Origin: Anaerococcus jeddahensis
GTDB lineage: Bacteria; Bacillota; Clostridia; Tissierellales; Peptoniphilaceae
Length of the DNA: 64,000 nucleotides
Reading direction: 5' to 3'
Assembly: GCF_001182725.1 (NCBI RefSeq)
Contig: NZ_CWHU01000002.1
Coordinates: 25,734 to 89,733, forward strand
Shown here: piece by piece, positions 26,490 through 34,976 of the stretch
How positions within the stretch are numbered: the stretch's first letter is position 1
Layout: every line of letters starts with the position of its first letter
Notes under the pieces: model-generated
Seen by the model: the letters and a program-made list of their open reading frames with translations, nothing else
What the model was told of the DNA's origin: nothing
The model's database searches: none
Made by a program: the position numbers and the translations under genes

Positions 26490-26495
26490 AAACTA

Positions 26496-27587
26496 GACCC
26501 TCCTTATAACACTGGTAATGATGGCTTTAAATACAATGATAGTTTTAATCAATCTTCATGGCTAACTTTCATGAAAAATAGATTAACTATTGCTAAGAAT
26601 TTATTAACTGAAACTGGGACAATATATGTACAATTAGATCACAATCAAGTTCATTACGCAAAAGTTTTAATGGATGAGATTTTTGGCCCAAACAATTTTC
26701 AGAGAGATTATATGGTCAAATGAACTTCGTCTGGATTTAAAGCCCAAGCAAATAATTGGATAAGAGGCCATGATAACATATTGTTCTATTCAAAAAATGA
26801 AAAATTTCTATTCAACAAATTGTATCATCCATTAGATGAAAAGACTATTAAAAGATATGATAAAGTTGACGAGAAAGGTGAAAGGTTTAAGCAATATTTT
26901 GATAATGGGAAAGAACGTAGAGTTTATTTGAAATCATCAAAAGGAAAACCTATGTCTGATGTATGGACTGATATTATTGGCTTTCAAACATCAAATAGGG
27001 GTGGTGAAACATTAGGATTTGATGGACAAAAATCAGAAGCTTTAATAAAAAGGATTATAGAAGCTTCTACAAATGAAGGTGATTATGTATTAGATTACCA
27101 TTTAGGTAGCGGTACTGCAGCATCATCAGCTATTAAAATGAATAGGAAATTCATTGGGATAGAGCAGATGGACTATATTGATGAGATAGCTGTTGAGAGG
27201 CTAAAAAGAGCAATTGATGGTGAGTTGGTATGTATATCTAAATCAGTCAACTGGCAAGGTGGTGGATCTTTTGTTTATTGTGAACTTTTAGAAGATAATG
27301 AAAGTCTAGTCAATGAACTAGAGAAAGCGGAAAATGCTGAGCAAGTTAAAATTGTTTTGAATAAGGCCATTGACAATGGAAAATTAATTCCTTCTGTCCT
27401 ACCAAGTGATTTAAAAGAAAATGAAGAAGATTTTGACAAGATTAGTCTTGATGAGCAAAAGAATCTTGTGATGGAGCTTTTAAATAAAAACCAACTTTAT
27501 GTAAATTTATCAGATATAGATGATGAAGATTATAGAGTAAGTGAGGCAGACAAGGAATTTACTAGAAGCTTTTTACAAAAAATTTAA
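26496..27587 (+). pseudogene. Type III-like DNA methyltransferase (Mod), C-terminal part, with nonsense codon
   Basis: Resumes with DPPYNTGNDGFKYNDSFNQS and later DYHLGSGTAASSAIKMNRKF (the FxGxG SAM-binding equivalent). This order, DPPY before FxGxG, is that of beta-class Mod subunits. An in-frame TGA at 26721-26723 separates MVK from TSSGFKAQANNWIRGHDNIL; the reading frame is otherwise continuous across it. Together with the 1.36-kb insertion this makes two independent lesions. A peptide could restart at 26781. No restriction subunit follows. Confidence 0.85.
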
Positions 27588-27654
27588 CACTGCTTTCAAC
27601 AGATTATTTAATCAGCTTTAGCAAAACAACATTATTTATTAAGGAGGTGAAATT

Positions 27655-28528
27655 ATGCCAAGAACATATTCGCCGTTACGATATCCTGGAGGTAAAACTC
27701 AATTATCAAGATTTGTAATGCAATTATTAGAATTTAATAAGCTTGATGATATTGTTTACGTTGAACCATTTGCAGGAGGATTTGGTGCTGGATTAGAATT
27801 ATTATTTAAAAAAGAAAGTGAAGTCTGTAATAATAAATGATTATGATATAGCCATTTATTCAATATGGTATGCAATATTAAATGATACTGAAAGATTTAT
27901 AAACGATATCATTAATGCTAAAATAAATATTCAAGAATGGGAAATTCAAAAAAATATATATAATAAATCACTTGAAGAGAAAATTTACTCTTATGATTTA
28001 GCATTTGCAACATATTTTTTAAATCGAACTAATAGATCAGGAATAATTACTGGTGGTCCAATAGGTGGCAAAAATCAAAATGGTAAGTATAAGTTGGATT
28101 GTCGATCTAATAAAAGTGACTTGATAAGAAAAATTGTAAGAATAAGTGACTATAAAAATAAAATCCAGCTATACAATATGGAAGCAAATGATTTTATTGA
28201 TAAAATTATATTAAGGCATAATCCAAATGAAATTTTTACATTTTTTGATCCACCATATTATGAACAAGGTAAAAATTTATATACTAACTTTTTTAAGCAT
28301 GAAGATCATTTAAATTTACAAGAAAAAATTAATAATCTATCTGATTATTATTGGATATTAACTTATGATAATAAAGACGAAATTTTATCTATATATGAGG
28401 ATTATTCAAAATATCTATATAGTATAAATTATTCCGCATCTAATGTAAGAAAAGCAAAAGAAATTTTAATTCCTAGCATCAAAGTAAAACTTGATAGTAT
28501 TGATAGCATTAACATTGAAACTATTTAG
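27655..28528 (+). pseudogene. Dam-type (D12 class) adenine methyltransferase, frameshifted
   Basis: The first frame (27655-27840) gives MPRTYSPLRYPGGKTQLSRF and PFAGGFGAGLELLFKK; the second (27818-28528) continues VIINDYDIAIYSIWYAILND and holds the catalytic FFDPPYYEQGKNLY. Removing one A near 27820 (in AAAAAAGAAAG) would restore one product of about 290 residues. A SAM-binding and a DPPY motif are both retained, so damage is recent. An A6 run at the site leaves slippage possible but unproven. It follows the broken Mod gene and ends 17 bp before the conserved right end of the element. Confidence 0.88.
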
Positions 28529-28544
28529 AATATATAATTTTTCT

Positions 28545-28667
28545 CCGGTACTGGGACTGGACTAAAAATTTGAAAACGTCCTATAATTAGGTGGATTTAG
28601 TGATACTAGAAAAAATAAAATCTAGTATTTCGAATGATTTGAGATATATCGGACGTTTGGAAAAGAA
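28545..28667 (+). repeat. Conserved right end of guaA segment A (R1)
   Basis: About 123 bp shared with 40785-40910 and 44080-44207: GGTACTGGGACTGG, then CCTATAATTAGGTGGATTTA, then GATATATCGGACGTTTGG and AAGAAGAATGGGA. It contains short inverted arms (ATACTAG/CTAGTAT; AACGTCC/GGACGTT). These may be integrase arm sites or a transcription stop. In all three places it abuts a guaA-like end. Confidence 0.85.
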
Positions 28668-28705
28668 GAATGGGAGTAAAAACATCGCAAGCGATGTTTT
28701 TACGT
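28668..28705 (+). repeat. attR: copy of the guaA 3' end (direct repeat with 15868-15905)
   Basis: Identical over 38 bases to the end of guaA, from GAATGGGAGTAA through the terminator hairpin to TACGT. Exactly 12,800 bp separate the two copies, defining segment A. Confidence 0.85.
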
Positions 28706-28995
28706 CAGCCCCATATATCGAGCACGAAGTGCGAAGATAGATGGATGGCTGCCCTTCTGCAGGGAAGAAAAGCCGACGCGACGAAAAGGAGCGTTGGCTT
28801 TTCTGATTCGCTAATGGGATTGAAAATTACGTAGTAATTTTCAAGTATGATACAGACTTTATCAAACGAAGAGAATAAAAAATGGCTACTGGTACTCAAA
28901 TGGTACTGGAAGTAAAAAAGAATAAATTGAATAATAGTTCCAAGTGGTTTACATGAGGACAAAAAATTAGACCGTAGTTAAAAGCTGCGGTCTTT
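28701..28995 (+). ncRNA. Candidate structured RNA at left end of guaA segment B (family copy 2)
   Basis: Same layout as copy 1. P1 has different bases but still pairs (CAGCC...GGCTG with an inner GCAC/GTGC hairpin). P2 is CCCTTCTGCAGGG. P3 is AAAAGCCGACGC with GCGTTGGCTTTT around the same loop GACGAAAAGGA (28780-28790), with an A-T to G-T change. P4 is TTGAAAATTAC with GTAATTTTCAA (28820-28844), where C-G of copy 1 is replaced by T-A. The end motif TAGTTCCAAGTGGTTT is at 28935 and the terminator AGACCGTAG/CTGCGGTCT at 28969-28995. Confidence 0.65.
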
Positions 28996-28996
28996 T

Positions 28997-29093
28997 AATG
29001 TCAAAATACAATTTAGAATTCAAACTAAAAATAGTAAAAGAATATTTAGAAGGTAACATAGGATATGCATCACCTGTCAACTCTTTCTTATAA
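28997..29093 (+). pseudogene. IS3-family OrfA remnant
   Basis: From ATG 28997 the sequence codes MSKYNLEFKLKIVKEYLEG in the style of IS3 OrfA (compare MPKYTKEFKIKLVKEYLSGK at the window start). It then loses similarity within ~20 codons. The reading frame past ~29039 is uncertain. The rest of the element is absent. Confidence 0.6.
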
Positions 29094-29241
29094 CTTATTA
29101 TTTATTCTTATTTATTAAAAAATAAGGCAAAGAAGGCTCTATTAAAATAAAATATTGCAGAAATTTCCCTCATTAATCAAAAGTAACCGGTAAAAATTCT
29201 GACATGAAAATTTTCTCAGTGACATTTTTGTTGCCTTTTAT

Positions 29242-29856
29242 TTATCTTTTATGTTTTGTGTTGTAGCCTTCATTCTCTTTTGGTCTATAGGCGTTAGGAT
29301 AGGCTTGATCTGTTGCAACATCGAGAGATACTTTTTTAAGAAGTTTGTAGACATCGTAGGGATCTTTTATGGAAATAAATTTATCTGCGTCAGTCTTAAA
29401 GCTGTAAGATGAATTACCACCTTCGCCATTATACATTAGGATAATTGTGCCAAGTCCCTTGAGATTTTCCATAAAATTTACATCTACTTTCAAATTTGTA
29501 AGCTCTCTGTGCTCATAATTATTTACATCTCTTCCAAAAATTCCCTGGCTGATGTAAACTCTCTTATCTGTAATTGCATATTCTATTGTTCCATAATTTA
29601 AAATCCTGTAAATGGGCATTAAAATTGCAAACCAAACAGGAAAAAGATGAATTATAAAGAAAATTATAAAAAATCCATGCATCAAGCTAAATTCTCTAAA
29701 AAAAATAGAAATAAAAAAGAAGTCAAAAATCCCCCAAATTAATGCAATTAAATAAATGCTTGGCTTGCCTACAATATAAAGAAAAGCATTGGGCTTTCCT
29801 TGCCACAATATATTTTCATTGTCGTCAATAATTTTTTCAATCATAATTTCCTCCAT
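29242..29856 (-). CDS. Bacterial PH-domain membrane protein
   Basis: A 204-residue protein. The N-terminal ILWQGKPN motif and two central membrane segments (SIYLIALIWGIFDFFFISIF and GFFIIFFIIHLFPVWFAILM) are followed by a bacterial PH (bPH2/YdbS-like) domain: IEYAITDKRVYISQGIFGRD and the Leu-rich strands after it. Such proteins are membrane-bound with unknown ligands. RBS GGAGG lies before the ATG. A 13-bp inverted repeat upstream (29894-29925) may regulate it. It lies in segment B beside another small minus-strand gene. Confidence 0.8.
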   Translation of the reverse strand: MEEIMIEKIIDDNENILWQGKPNAFLYIVGKPSIYLIALIWGIFDFFFISIFFREFSLMHGFFIIFFIIHLFPVWFAILMPIYRILNYGTIEYAITDKRVYISQGIFGRDVNNYEHRELTNLKVDVNFMENLKGLGTIILMYNGEGGNSSYSFKTDADKFISIKDPYDVYKLLKKVSLDVATDQAYPNAYRPKENEGYNTKHKR

Positions 29857-29893
29857 TGCTTTCTCTTTATTAAGATAAAGTATTCTTGTCTAG

Positions 29894-29925
29894 TATTTTA
29901 TCACAAATATACTTGTGATAAAATA
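29894..29925. repeat. Perfect inverted repeat upstream of the PH-domain gene
   Basis: TATTTTATCACAA and TTGTGATAAAATA separated by 6 bp. Either an operator for the minus-strand PH-domain gene or a terminator for the minus-strand gene at 30047. No T-run beyond the arm's own bases. Confidence 0.5.
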
Positions 29926-30046
29926 TTTGAATGGCTGAATCTCCACTCATATCTATAGATTTTTCTTTACATACTTTTGAATTAAAATTTTAAAAATCTA
30001 TAAAAATTTATTAACATAATTTTTGCTAATACCAAGCAACTATACA

Positions 30047-30391
30047 TTAATCTTTGTAATTATTAGTTTCAAGAAATTCTTCAAGTTTAGATAGAGCTTT
30101 TTCTGCATATACATAACCACCATAATCTTTATCAGGATTACAAATGTACAATTCTTCAGTATATGGCTCTTCGCCATTTTCAACTCGCATCTTATTAATA
30201 CTATACCTCGTATCATTAAATTCTGATCCAATTATTTCTCTATAGAAATCCTTTTCCGAGCTTTCTTTAAGGAAAACTTTTCTTTCTTTTAAATCTGCGA
30301 CGATTACACCCAGAAATTCAGTTTTCCCTTCCAGGTAATACTCATAAACAACTTCCTCATTTGAAAATGAAATCTTCTTTAAAATAACCAT
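30047..30391 (-). CDS. Hypothetical acidic protein (114 aa)
   Basis: A soluble protein rich in Glu and Tyr (SNEEVVYEYYLEGKTEFLGV at the N-terminus, DYGGYVYAEKALSKLEEFLE near the end). No known domain was recognised. The ATG at 30391 follows AAAAAGGAG, with TATAAT about 20 bp further up. It is flanked by the PH-domain gene and kdpD on the same strand, and separated from the latter by a strong hairpin. Function unknown. Confidence 0.65.
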   Translation of the reverse strand: MVILKKISFSNEEVVYEYYLEGKTEFLGVIVADLKERKVFLKESSEKDFYREIIGSEFNDTRYSINKMRVENGEEPYTEELYICNPDKDYGGYVYAEKALSKLEEFLETNNYKD

Positions 30392-30413
30392 TGCATACTC
30401 CTTTTTATATTAT

Positions 30414-30448
30414 AATCAAAACTACCAGCTGAGCCGGTAGTTTTGATT
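30414..30448 (-). terminator. 13-bp hairpin between kdpD and the small minus-strand gene
   Basis: AATCAAAACTACC (30414-30426) and GGTAGTTTTGATT (30436-30448) pair perfectly. On the minus strand it follows kdpD and its last arm leads into TATAATATAAAAAGG, so it may end kdpD transcription while overlapping the promoter of the next gene. Confidence 0.55.
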
Positions 30449-30571
30449 TGCCCATTTATATATTGATTATGAAATGATCTTAATACTTTATTATTTGTTC
30501 ATTAGTTCGGACATAAAAATACACCAATAATATAGCAAAGTATTCAATAGAAAAATTATGAAGTTATAATA

Positions 30572-32497
30572 TTAATTTTTATTAAGGTTTATATAGCAAG
30601 ACTTATTTTCCAATGAATCAAGTGCCAGAGCGATCTCGTTTAGCATGGCTATAAGCAGAGATTTATCATTTACTGACAATTGACTACCGATACTTTTATC
30701 TGACATATCTATGCCGACAACGCCATAGACTGCACTATTTTTTCTAATGGCAAAATATAAGCCATTAGCATTAGTTAGAGTATTTGTGCCTGCACCAGCA
30801 CTATCATTATTTAAAAATACCCATTTTGCTACAGTTTTCTCGGAGTCTTGCAAATATATTTCTTTCATATTTGCGACGTTTTTTGGGTTATAAATTATTG
30901 GCGACAAAAGCGAGCTTTTGAAAACAGGATAAAATATTATTACCTTGTTTAGGAGCTTATGTAGTTGATAGCAGGTTTCATACATTACTTCATCATAGTT
31001 TTTGCTTAGCTGCAATCTCTGGCTTGTTTTAAGCAGAACCTCTAAGCTGTGTGACTGCTGAGTTGTTAGTATATTTTCCTTTTTTAGTCTATTTTGCATT
31101 AGGCTAATGAAAAAAGAAACTATGATCATTATTATAAATATCATCAGATACTCTTTTGAGTAAATCCTCAAAGAATAATAGGGTGGTATAAATATAAAAT
31201 CTATAATAAATATATTTAGCAAGAGAGCAAGCATATTGTATATAGGGTGTTTCGTTGTGTATCCAACTATGCAGGATGATAGAGTATAAAGCAAAACTAT
31301 GTTAGTTGTATTAAAATCAAAAATAAATAAGGCATAAGATAGTACAGTTGTAGCTAACAGTATGAGCAAAGTTACTATCAGATCTTCTCTATCAAAATGC
31401 ACAAATTCATCTAGCCTTTTATTTTTTTTCTTATACTCACTGTTAGCATCAGGGATTATGAATATATCAAGATTTGGAGCATCCTTAGTAATCTCATCAA
31501 TTATAGTTGTTTTATTCAAAAATGATATTTTCTGTGAGGATCTTCCCAAGACAAGCTTTGATACTCCACTAAGTTTTGCATATTGGCTAATTTGAAATGA
31601 TATATCATCACCATAAGAAGAAACGATATTAGCTTTTAGATGTTTAGCCAAGTCTATATTTTTTTGTAAGTTATTTTTTTCTGTATTAGAAAAATTTTTG
31701 CTTTCAGATGTTTCTACATATAGGGCACTAAACTCTGCATGGAAAGAGTTAGCCATCCTATAAGCAGTTCTGATTACTTTTTGGTTAGTAGGTGATGGGC
31801 CAAGACACACTAGTATATGTTCTTTTAAAAATGGTTTATTTTTTTCGTCAGTATATAAATTTATTTTATCAGCATATCTTCTTAAAGCTATTTCCCTAAG
31901 CGAGATAAGATTATCTATAGTAAAAAAATTATCTAGGGCTTTTTTAGACTGGGAATAATTATATATTTTTCCTTCCTTTAATCTTTCAATTAATTGTTCT
32001 ACTTCAATATCTATTATTTTTATATGGTCAGCATTATCAAAAACATAATCAGGTATACGTTCATTGACTTTTATATTAGTAATTGATTCTACTATATCAT
32101 GAAGGCTCTCTAGGTGTTGGACATTTAATGTTGTGTATACATCAATGCCTGCTCTAAGTAATTCCTCTACATCTTGGTATCTTTTTTTATGTCTACTGCC
32201 TGGTGCATTGGTATGGGCAAGCTCATCTACTAATATGATGTCAGGCTTTCTATCTAGGGCCTTATCTATATCCAGTTCATTAAAAATATGATCTTTATAG
32301 TTTATTTTTTTATTGTCTATTATATCTAGACCATTCATTAATGCTAGAGTATCTTTTCTATCATGAAGTTCTACATAACCAACAACCACATCTATGCCTT
32401 CTAGGTACTTTTCGTGGGCAACTTCTAGCATATTGTATGTCTTGCCGACACCTGCACAGTATCCGAAGAAGATTGTCAATTCACCTTTTTTTTCCAT
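30572..32497 (-). CDS. kdpD: KdpD-like sensor without kinase domain
   Basis: A 641-residue protein. The N-terminal KdpD domain has the P-loop FFGYCAGVGKTYNM and VDELAHTNAPGSRHKKRYQD (~1-210). A USP domain (LVCLGPSPTNQKVIRTAYRM, ~230-350), four membrane segments of the DUF4118 type (~375-475) and a GAF-like domain (~500-635, WVFLNNDSAGAGTNTL) follow. The protein stops there: no HisKA or HATPase. The missing half is in the protein at 38454, which has the kinase but not the KdpD domain. Divergent from kdpFABC. It probably senses K+ or turgor as a partner of the kinase-bearing protein; that partnership is inferred. Confidence 0.9.
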   Translation of the reverse strand: MEKKGELTIFFGYCAGVGKTYNMLEVAHEKYLEGIDVVVGYVELHDRKDTLALMNGLDIIDNKKINYKDHIFNELDIDKALDRKPDIILVDELAHTNAPGSRHKKRYQDVEELLRAGIDVYTTLNVQHLESLHDIVESITNIKVNERIPDYVFDNADHIKIIDIEVEQLIERLKEGKIYNYSQSKKALDNFFTIDNLISLREIALRRYADKINLYTDEKNKPFLKEHILVCLGPSPTNQKVIRTAYRMANSFHAEFSALYVETSESKNFSNTEKNNLQKNIDLAKHLKANIVSSYGDDISFQISQYAKLSGVSKLVLGRSSQKISFLNKTTIIDEITKDAPNLDIFIIPDANSEYKKKNKRLDEFVHFDREDLIVTLLILLATTVLSYALFIFDFNTTNIVLLYTLSSCIVGYTTKHPIYNMLALLLNIFIIDFIFIPPYYSLRIYSKEYLMIFIIMIIVSFFISLMQNRLKKENILTTQQSHSLEVLLKTSQRLQLSKNYDEVMYETCYQLHKLLNKVIIFYPVFKSSLLSPIIYNPKNVANMKEIYLQDSEKTVAKWVFLNNDSAGAGTNTLTNANGLYFAIRKNSAVYGVVGIDMSDKSIGSQLSVNDKSLLIAMLNEIALALDSLENKSCYINLNKN

Positions 32498-32569
32498 AAA
32501 ATTATCCTTCTTTATTTATTTCTGATTTTATTTTACTATATATATTAAAAAAAAAGGCAAAATCAGTGA

Positions 32570-32619
32570 ATTTTAATACAATTTTAATGTCTATGGTGTA
32601 TATTTTAAAACTATTTTAA
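32570..32619 (+). promoter_or_regulatory. Phased ATTTTAA repeats, likely KdpE sites
   Basis: ATTTTAA occurs at 32570, 32581, 32602 and 32613. Each pair is 11 bp apart and the pairs are 21 bp apart, so all four lie on one face of the helix. Tandem 11-bp direct repeats are the usual target of OmpR/KdpE-type regulators. They sit between divergent kdpD and kdpFABC, about 12 bp upstream of a TATATT -10 candidate (32631-32636). Confidence 0.65.
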
Positions 32620-32670
32620 GGTAAAAGTTGGTATATTACACATATAGTTAGAGAATAGGAGGAGTGATTA

Positions 32671-32766
32671 ATGTTAGACCTTATTATGATAGCTATAATT
32701 ATCATTTCATTTTTAATATTAAAATTATTTGTCAATTGGATAGATAAAAAAATTACAAGTAATTAA
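32671..32766 (+). CDS. 31-residue membrane peptide at the head of the kdp operon
   Basis: MLDLIMIAIIIISFLILKLF then VNWIDKKITSN: one transmembrane helix with a basic tail. RBS AGGAGGAGTGATTA is strong. It lies 17 bp before kdpF. It could be a second KdpF-like stabilising peptide or a regulator of the pump. No family recognised. Confidence 0.6.
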   Translation: MLDLIMIAIIIISFLILKLFVNWIDKKITSN

Positions 32767-32783
32767 TTATTTTGGAGGTTTAT

Positions 32784-32861
32784 ATGTTACTATTATTAAT
32801 TGTTATTTTAGGGGTTTTATGCTATTTGTTTTATGCACTGATTAACCCTGAGAAATTTTAA
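32784..32861 (+). CDS. kdpF: KdpF, small subunit of the K+-transporting ATPase
   Basis: A 25-residue single-span peptide, MLLLLIVILGVLCYLFYALI then NPEKF. The C-terminal YALxxPExF is the KdpF signature. KdpF stabilises the KdpABC complex in the membrane. RBS GGAGG is 7 bp upstream. It is too short for automatic ORF calling. Confidence 0.85.
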   Translation: MLLLLIVILGVLCYLFYALINPEKF

Positions 32862-32882
32862 ATATAGTTTTGGGAGATAAGT

Positions 32883-33200
32883 ATGAAGGAAATTATGAAT
32901 TTAACTAAATGTGATTCTAATAATTGTTTGAATGATTTTTGTTCCTTAATAAAATCAAAAATTGATTTGGGAAACCTTGACGAATGTTTAGAATTGGTAA
33001 AAGATAAAATGAAAGAATATCCACATAGTCCAGTTCCTCACAATTTGTTAGGTATTTTGATGGAAATAAGAGGAAACCATGAATTGGCTATGAAACACTT
33101 CAGGGCTGCTTGGGAATTAGACCCTTGCTATGAACCTGCTAGTAAAAATTTGGAAAATTTAGCAATATATGGCACAAATAAAAAATATATATTTTCGTAA
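32883..33200 (+). CDS. Small TPR-like protein in the kdp operon
   Basis: A 105-residue soluble protein with a tetratricopeptide-type repeat (HNLLGILMEIRGNHELAMKH then FRAAWELDPCYEPASKNL) and a preceding helix pair. Four cysteines lie in the first 40 residues (KCDSNNCLNDFC). It sits between kdpF and kdpA with RBS GGGAG, so it is co-expressed with the pump. A scaffolding or assembly role is inferred from the TPR fold. Confidence 0.7.
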   Translation: MKEIMNLTKCDSNNCLNDFCSLIKSKIDLGNLDECLELVKDKMKEYPHSPVPHNLLGILMEIRGNHELAMKHFRAAWELDPCYEPASKNLENLAIYGTNKKYIFS

Positions 33201-33225
33201 GAAAATTGTGTAAGTAGGAGAGATT

Positions 33226-34968
33226 ATGTTACAAATATTATTAACATTACTAATATTCTTAGTCATTATATTTCCATGTGGAAATTACTTATATAAAATG
33301 ACTAACAATAAAAAAACATTCGCTGATCCTTTATTTGATAAAGTGGATTCAGGAATTTTTAAAATTTTAAAGATTGAAAAAAGTGATATGGACTGGAAAG
33401 AATATGCATTGTCATTGATTCTTTTAAATGCGTGTTTGGTTCTACTTTCATATCTAGTTCTTAGAATTCAATCTATAGGGATATTTAATCCAAATAAAAT
33501 AGGCTCTATGGAGGAAACTTTAGCTTTTAATACAATTATTTCTTTTATGACTAATACTAACTTGCAACACTATGCTGGTGAATCAGGCTTGTCATATTTT
33601 TCTCAAATGTTTGTGATTATTATGATGATGTTCACTTCAGCAGCTAGTGGATATGCAGCTTGCGTAGCAATGATAAGAGGAATACTTGGAGAGAAGATGG
33701 GAAACTTCTTTGTAGATTTTATAAAAATCATAACAAGATTTTTATTACCAGCATCTATTATTGTTGGATTATTATTGGTGTCTCAAGGAGTTATCCAAAA
33801 CTTTAATTCTAATATTTTAATTAAAACTATTGAGGGCAAAAACCAAGAACTTGGTGCTGGTCCTGTAGCTGCTTTGGAAGCAATTAAACATTTGGGTACT
33901 AATGGTGGAGGATTTTTCGGAGCCAACTCATCAACTCCTTTTGAAAACCCTAATATTATTTCAAATATTATAGAATTAATTTCTATGATGTTATTGCCAG
34001 GATCATGTGTTTTCATTTTTGGAAAGATGGCACATGATAAGTTTATTAAAAAATCAGCAAGTGAAAATAAACAAATACCAGAGCACACAGATAAAGCTAT
34101 GGCTAAGAAAGTTTGGCTGGGCAAAGAAGGCCAGTCAATATTTATTGCCATGTCCATATTATTTGTAATAGGCTTGGGTATTTGCTATCATAATGAGCTT
34201 AATGGTGTAAACGGGGCAAGTCTTTCTGGAATATCTCACAATATGGGAAATATGGAAGGAAAAGAGATGCGTTTTGGCATTGCCCAATCTTCATTATTTA
34301 CAACAGTTACAACGTCATTTACTACTGGAACTATTAACAATATGCATGATACACTTACACCTTTGGGTGGCCTAGTTCCTTTGCTTCACATGATGTTAAA
34401 TGTTGTATTTGGTGGAGCAGGTGTAGGACTTATGAATATGTTAATCTATGCTATCTTAGCAGTATTTATATGCGGTCTTATGATTGGTAAGACACCGGAA
34501 TATCTAGGTAAAAAAATTGAAGGTAATGAGATGAAACTTGCAGCTTTATCAATTATCATTCACCCACTTTTGATTCTAGGTTTTTCTGCACTAGCAGTTA
34601 GTATAAATCCTGGACTTGAGGGTATTACTAATCCAGGATTCCACGGACTAAGTCAAATACTATACGAATATTCTTCATCAGCAGCGAATAATGGCTCTGG
34701 TTTTGAAGGTTTGGCTGACAATACAATCTTTTGGAATATAACTTGTGGATTAGTAATGTTTTTTGGAAGATATTTAGCTATTATTATCCAGCTAGCAATA
34801 GCAGGAAATCTTTCTAAAAAAATAGATATCAATGAAACTGCTGGAACATTAAAAACTAATAACTTAACTTTTTCAATTATTTTAGTAATAATTGTTTATA
34901 TATTTGCAGCACTAACATTTTTGCCAGTACTAGCTTTAGGACCAATAGCAGAATGGTTGGTACTATAG
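33226..34968 (+). CDS. kdpA: K+-transporting ATPase subunit KdpA
   Basis: A 580-residue, ~10-span channel-like subunit that binds and translocates K+. Filter-region sequences are visible: [19 protein letters not shown] and [20 protein letters not shown]. Length is typical. RBS GTAGGAGAG. It is followed 8 bp later by kdpB. The high-affinity KdpFABC complex is made under K+ limitation. Confidence 0.97.
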   Translation: MLQILLTLLIFLVIIFPCGNYLYKMTNNKKTFADPLFDKVDSGIFKILKIEKSDMDWKEYALSLILLNACLVLLSYLVLRIQSIGIFNPNKIGSMEETLAFNTIISFMTNTNLQHYAGESGLSYFSQMFVIIMMMFTSAASGYAACVAMIRGILGEKMGNFFVDFIKIITRFLLPASIIVGLLLVSQGVIQNFNSNILIKTIEGKNQELGAGPVAALEAIKHLGTNGGGFFGANSSTPFENPNIISNIIELISMMLLPGSCVFIFGKMAHDKFIKKSASENKQIPEHTDKAMAKKVWLGKEGQSIFIAMSILFVIGLGICYHNELNGVNGASLSGISHNMGNMEGKEMRFGIAQSSLFTTVTTSFTTGTINNMHDTLTPLGGLVPLLHMMLNVVFGGAGVGLMNMLIYAILAVFICGLMIGKTPEYLGKKIEGNEMKLAALSIIIHPLLILGFSALAVSINPGLEGITNPGFHGLSQILYEYSSSAANNGSGFEGLADNTIFWNITCGLVMFFGRYLAIIIQLAIAGNLSKKIDINETAGTLKTNNLTFSIILVIIVYIFAALTFLPVLALGPIAEWLVL

Positions 34969-34976
34969 GAGGAAAT

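Larger units (their letters stand above)
25140..26495 (+). mobile_element. 1.36-kb insertion inside the methyltransferase gene
   Basis: Sequence between the two halves of the methyltransferase codes for a 55-aa peptide and a membrane protein, and no transposase. Its right end carries five phased copies of GTTTCA(GAGTT) at 26380, 26401, 26422, 26443 and 26465, a pattern known for transposase sites at ends of IS21-type elements. TTACAGGAAATG occurs at the left end (25147) and again at 25544. Clear terminal inverted repeats were not found, and the target duplication is at most 2 bp (GA). It may be a transposon derivative or a recombination patch. Confidence 0.6.

Noticed and set aside
26721..26723. 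In-frame TGA in the methyltransferase as recoding (Trp or selenocysteine)
   Set aside because: Tryptophan is encoded by TGG throughout the window and no recoding element was seen. The gene is already split by an insertion, so a nonsense mutation is simpler.
30040..30231. Second minus-strand ORF overlapping the 114-aa gene
   Set aside because: A shadow frame with no ribosome site; the 114-aa frame has both a ribosome site and a -10 box.
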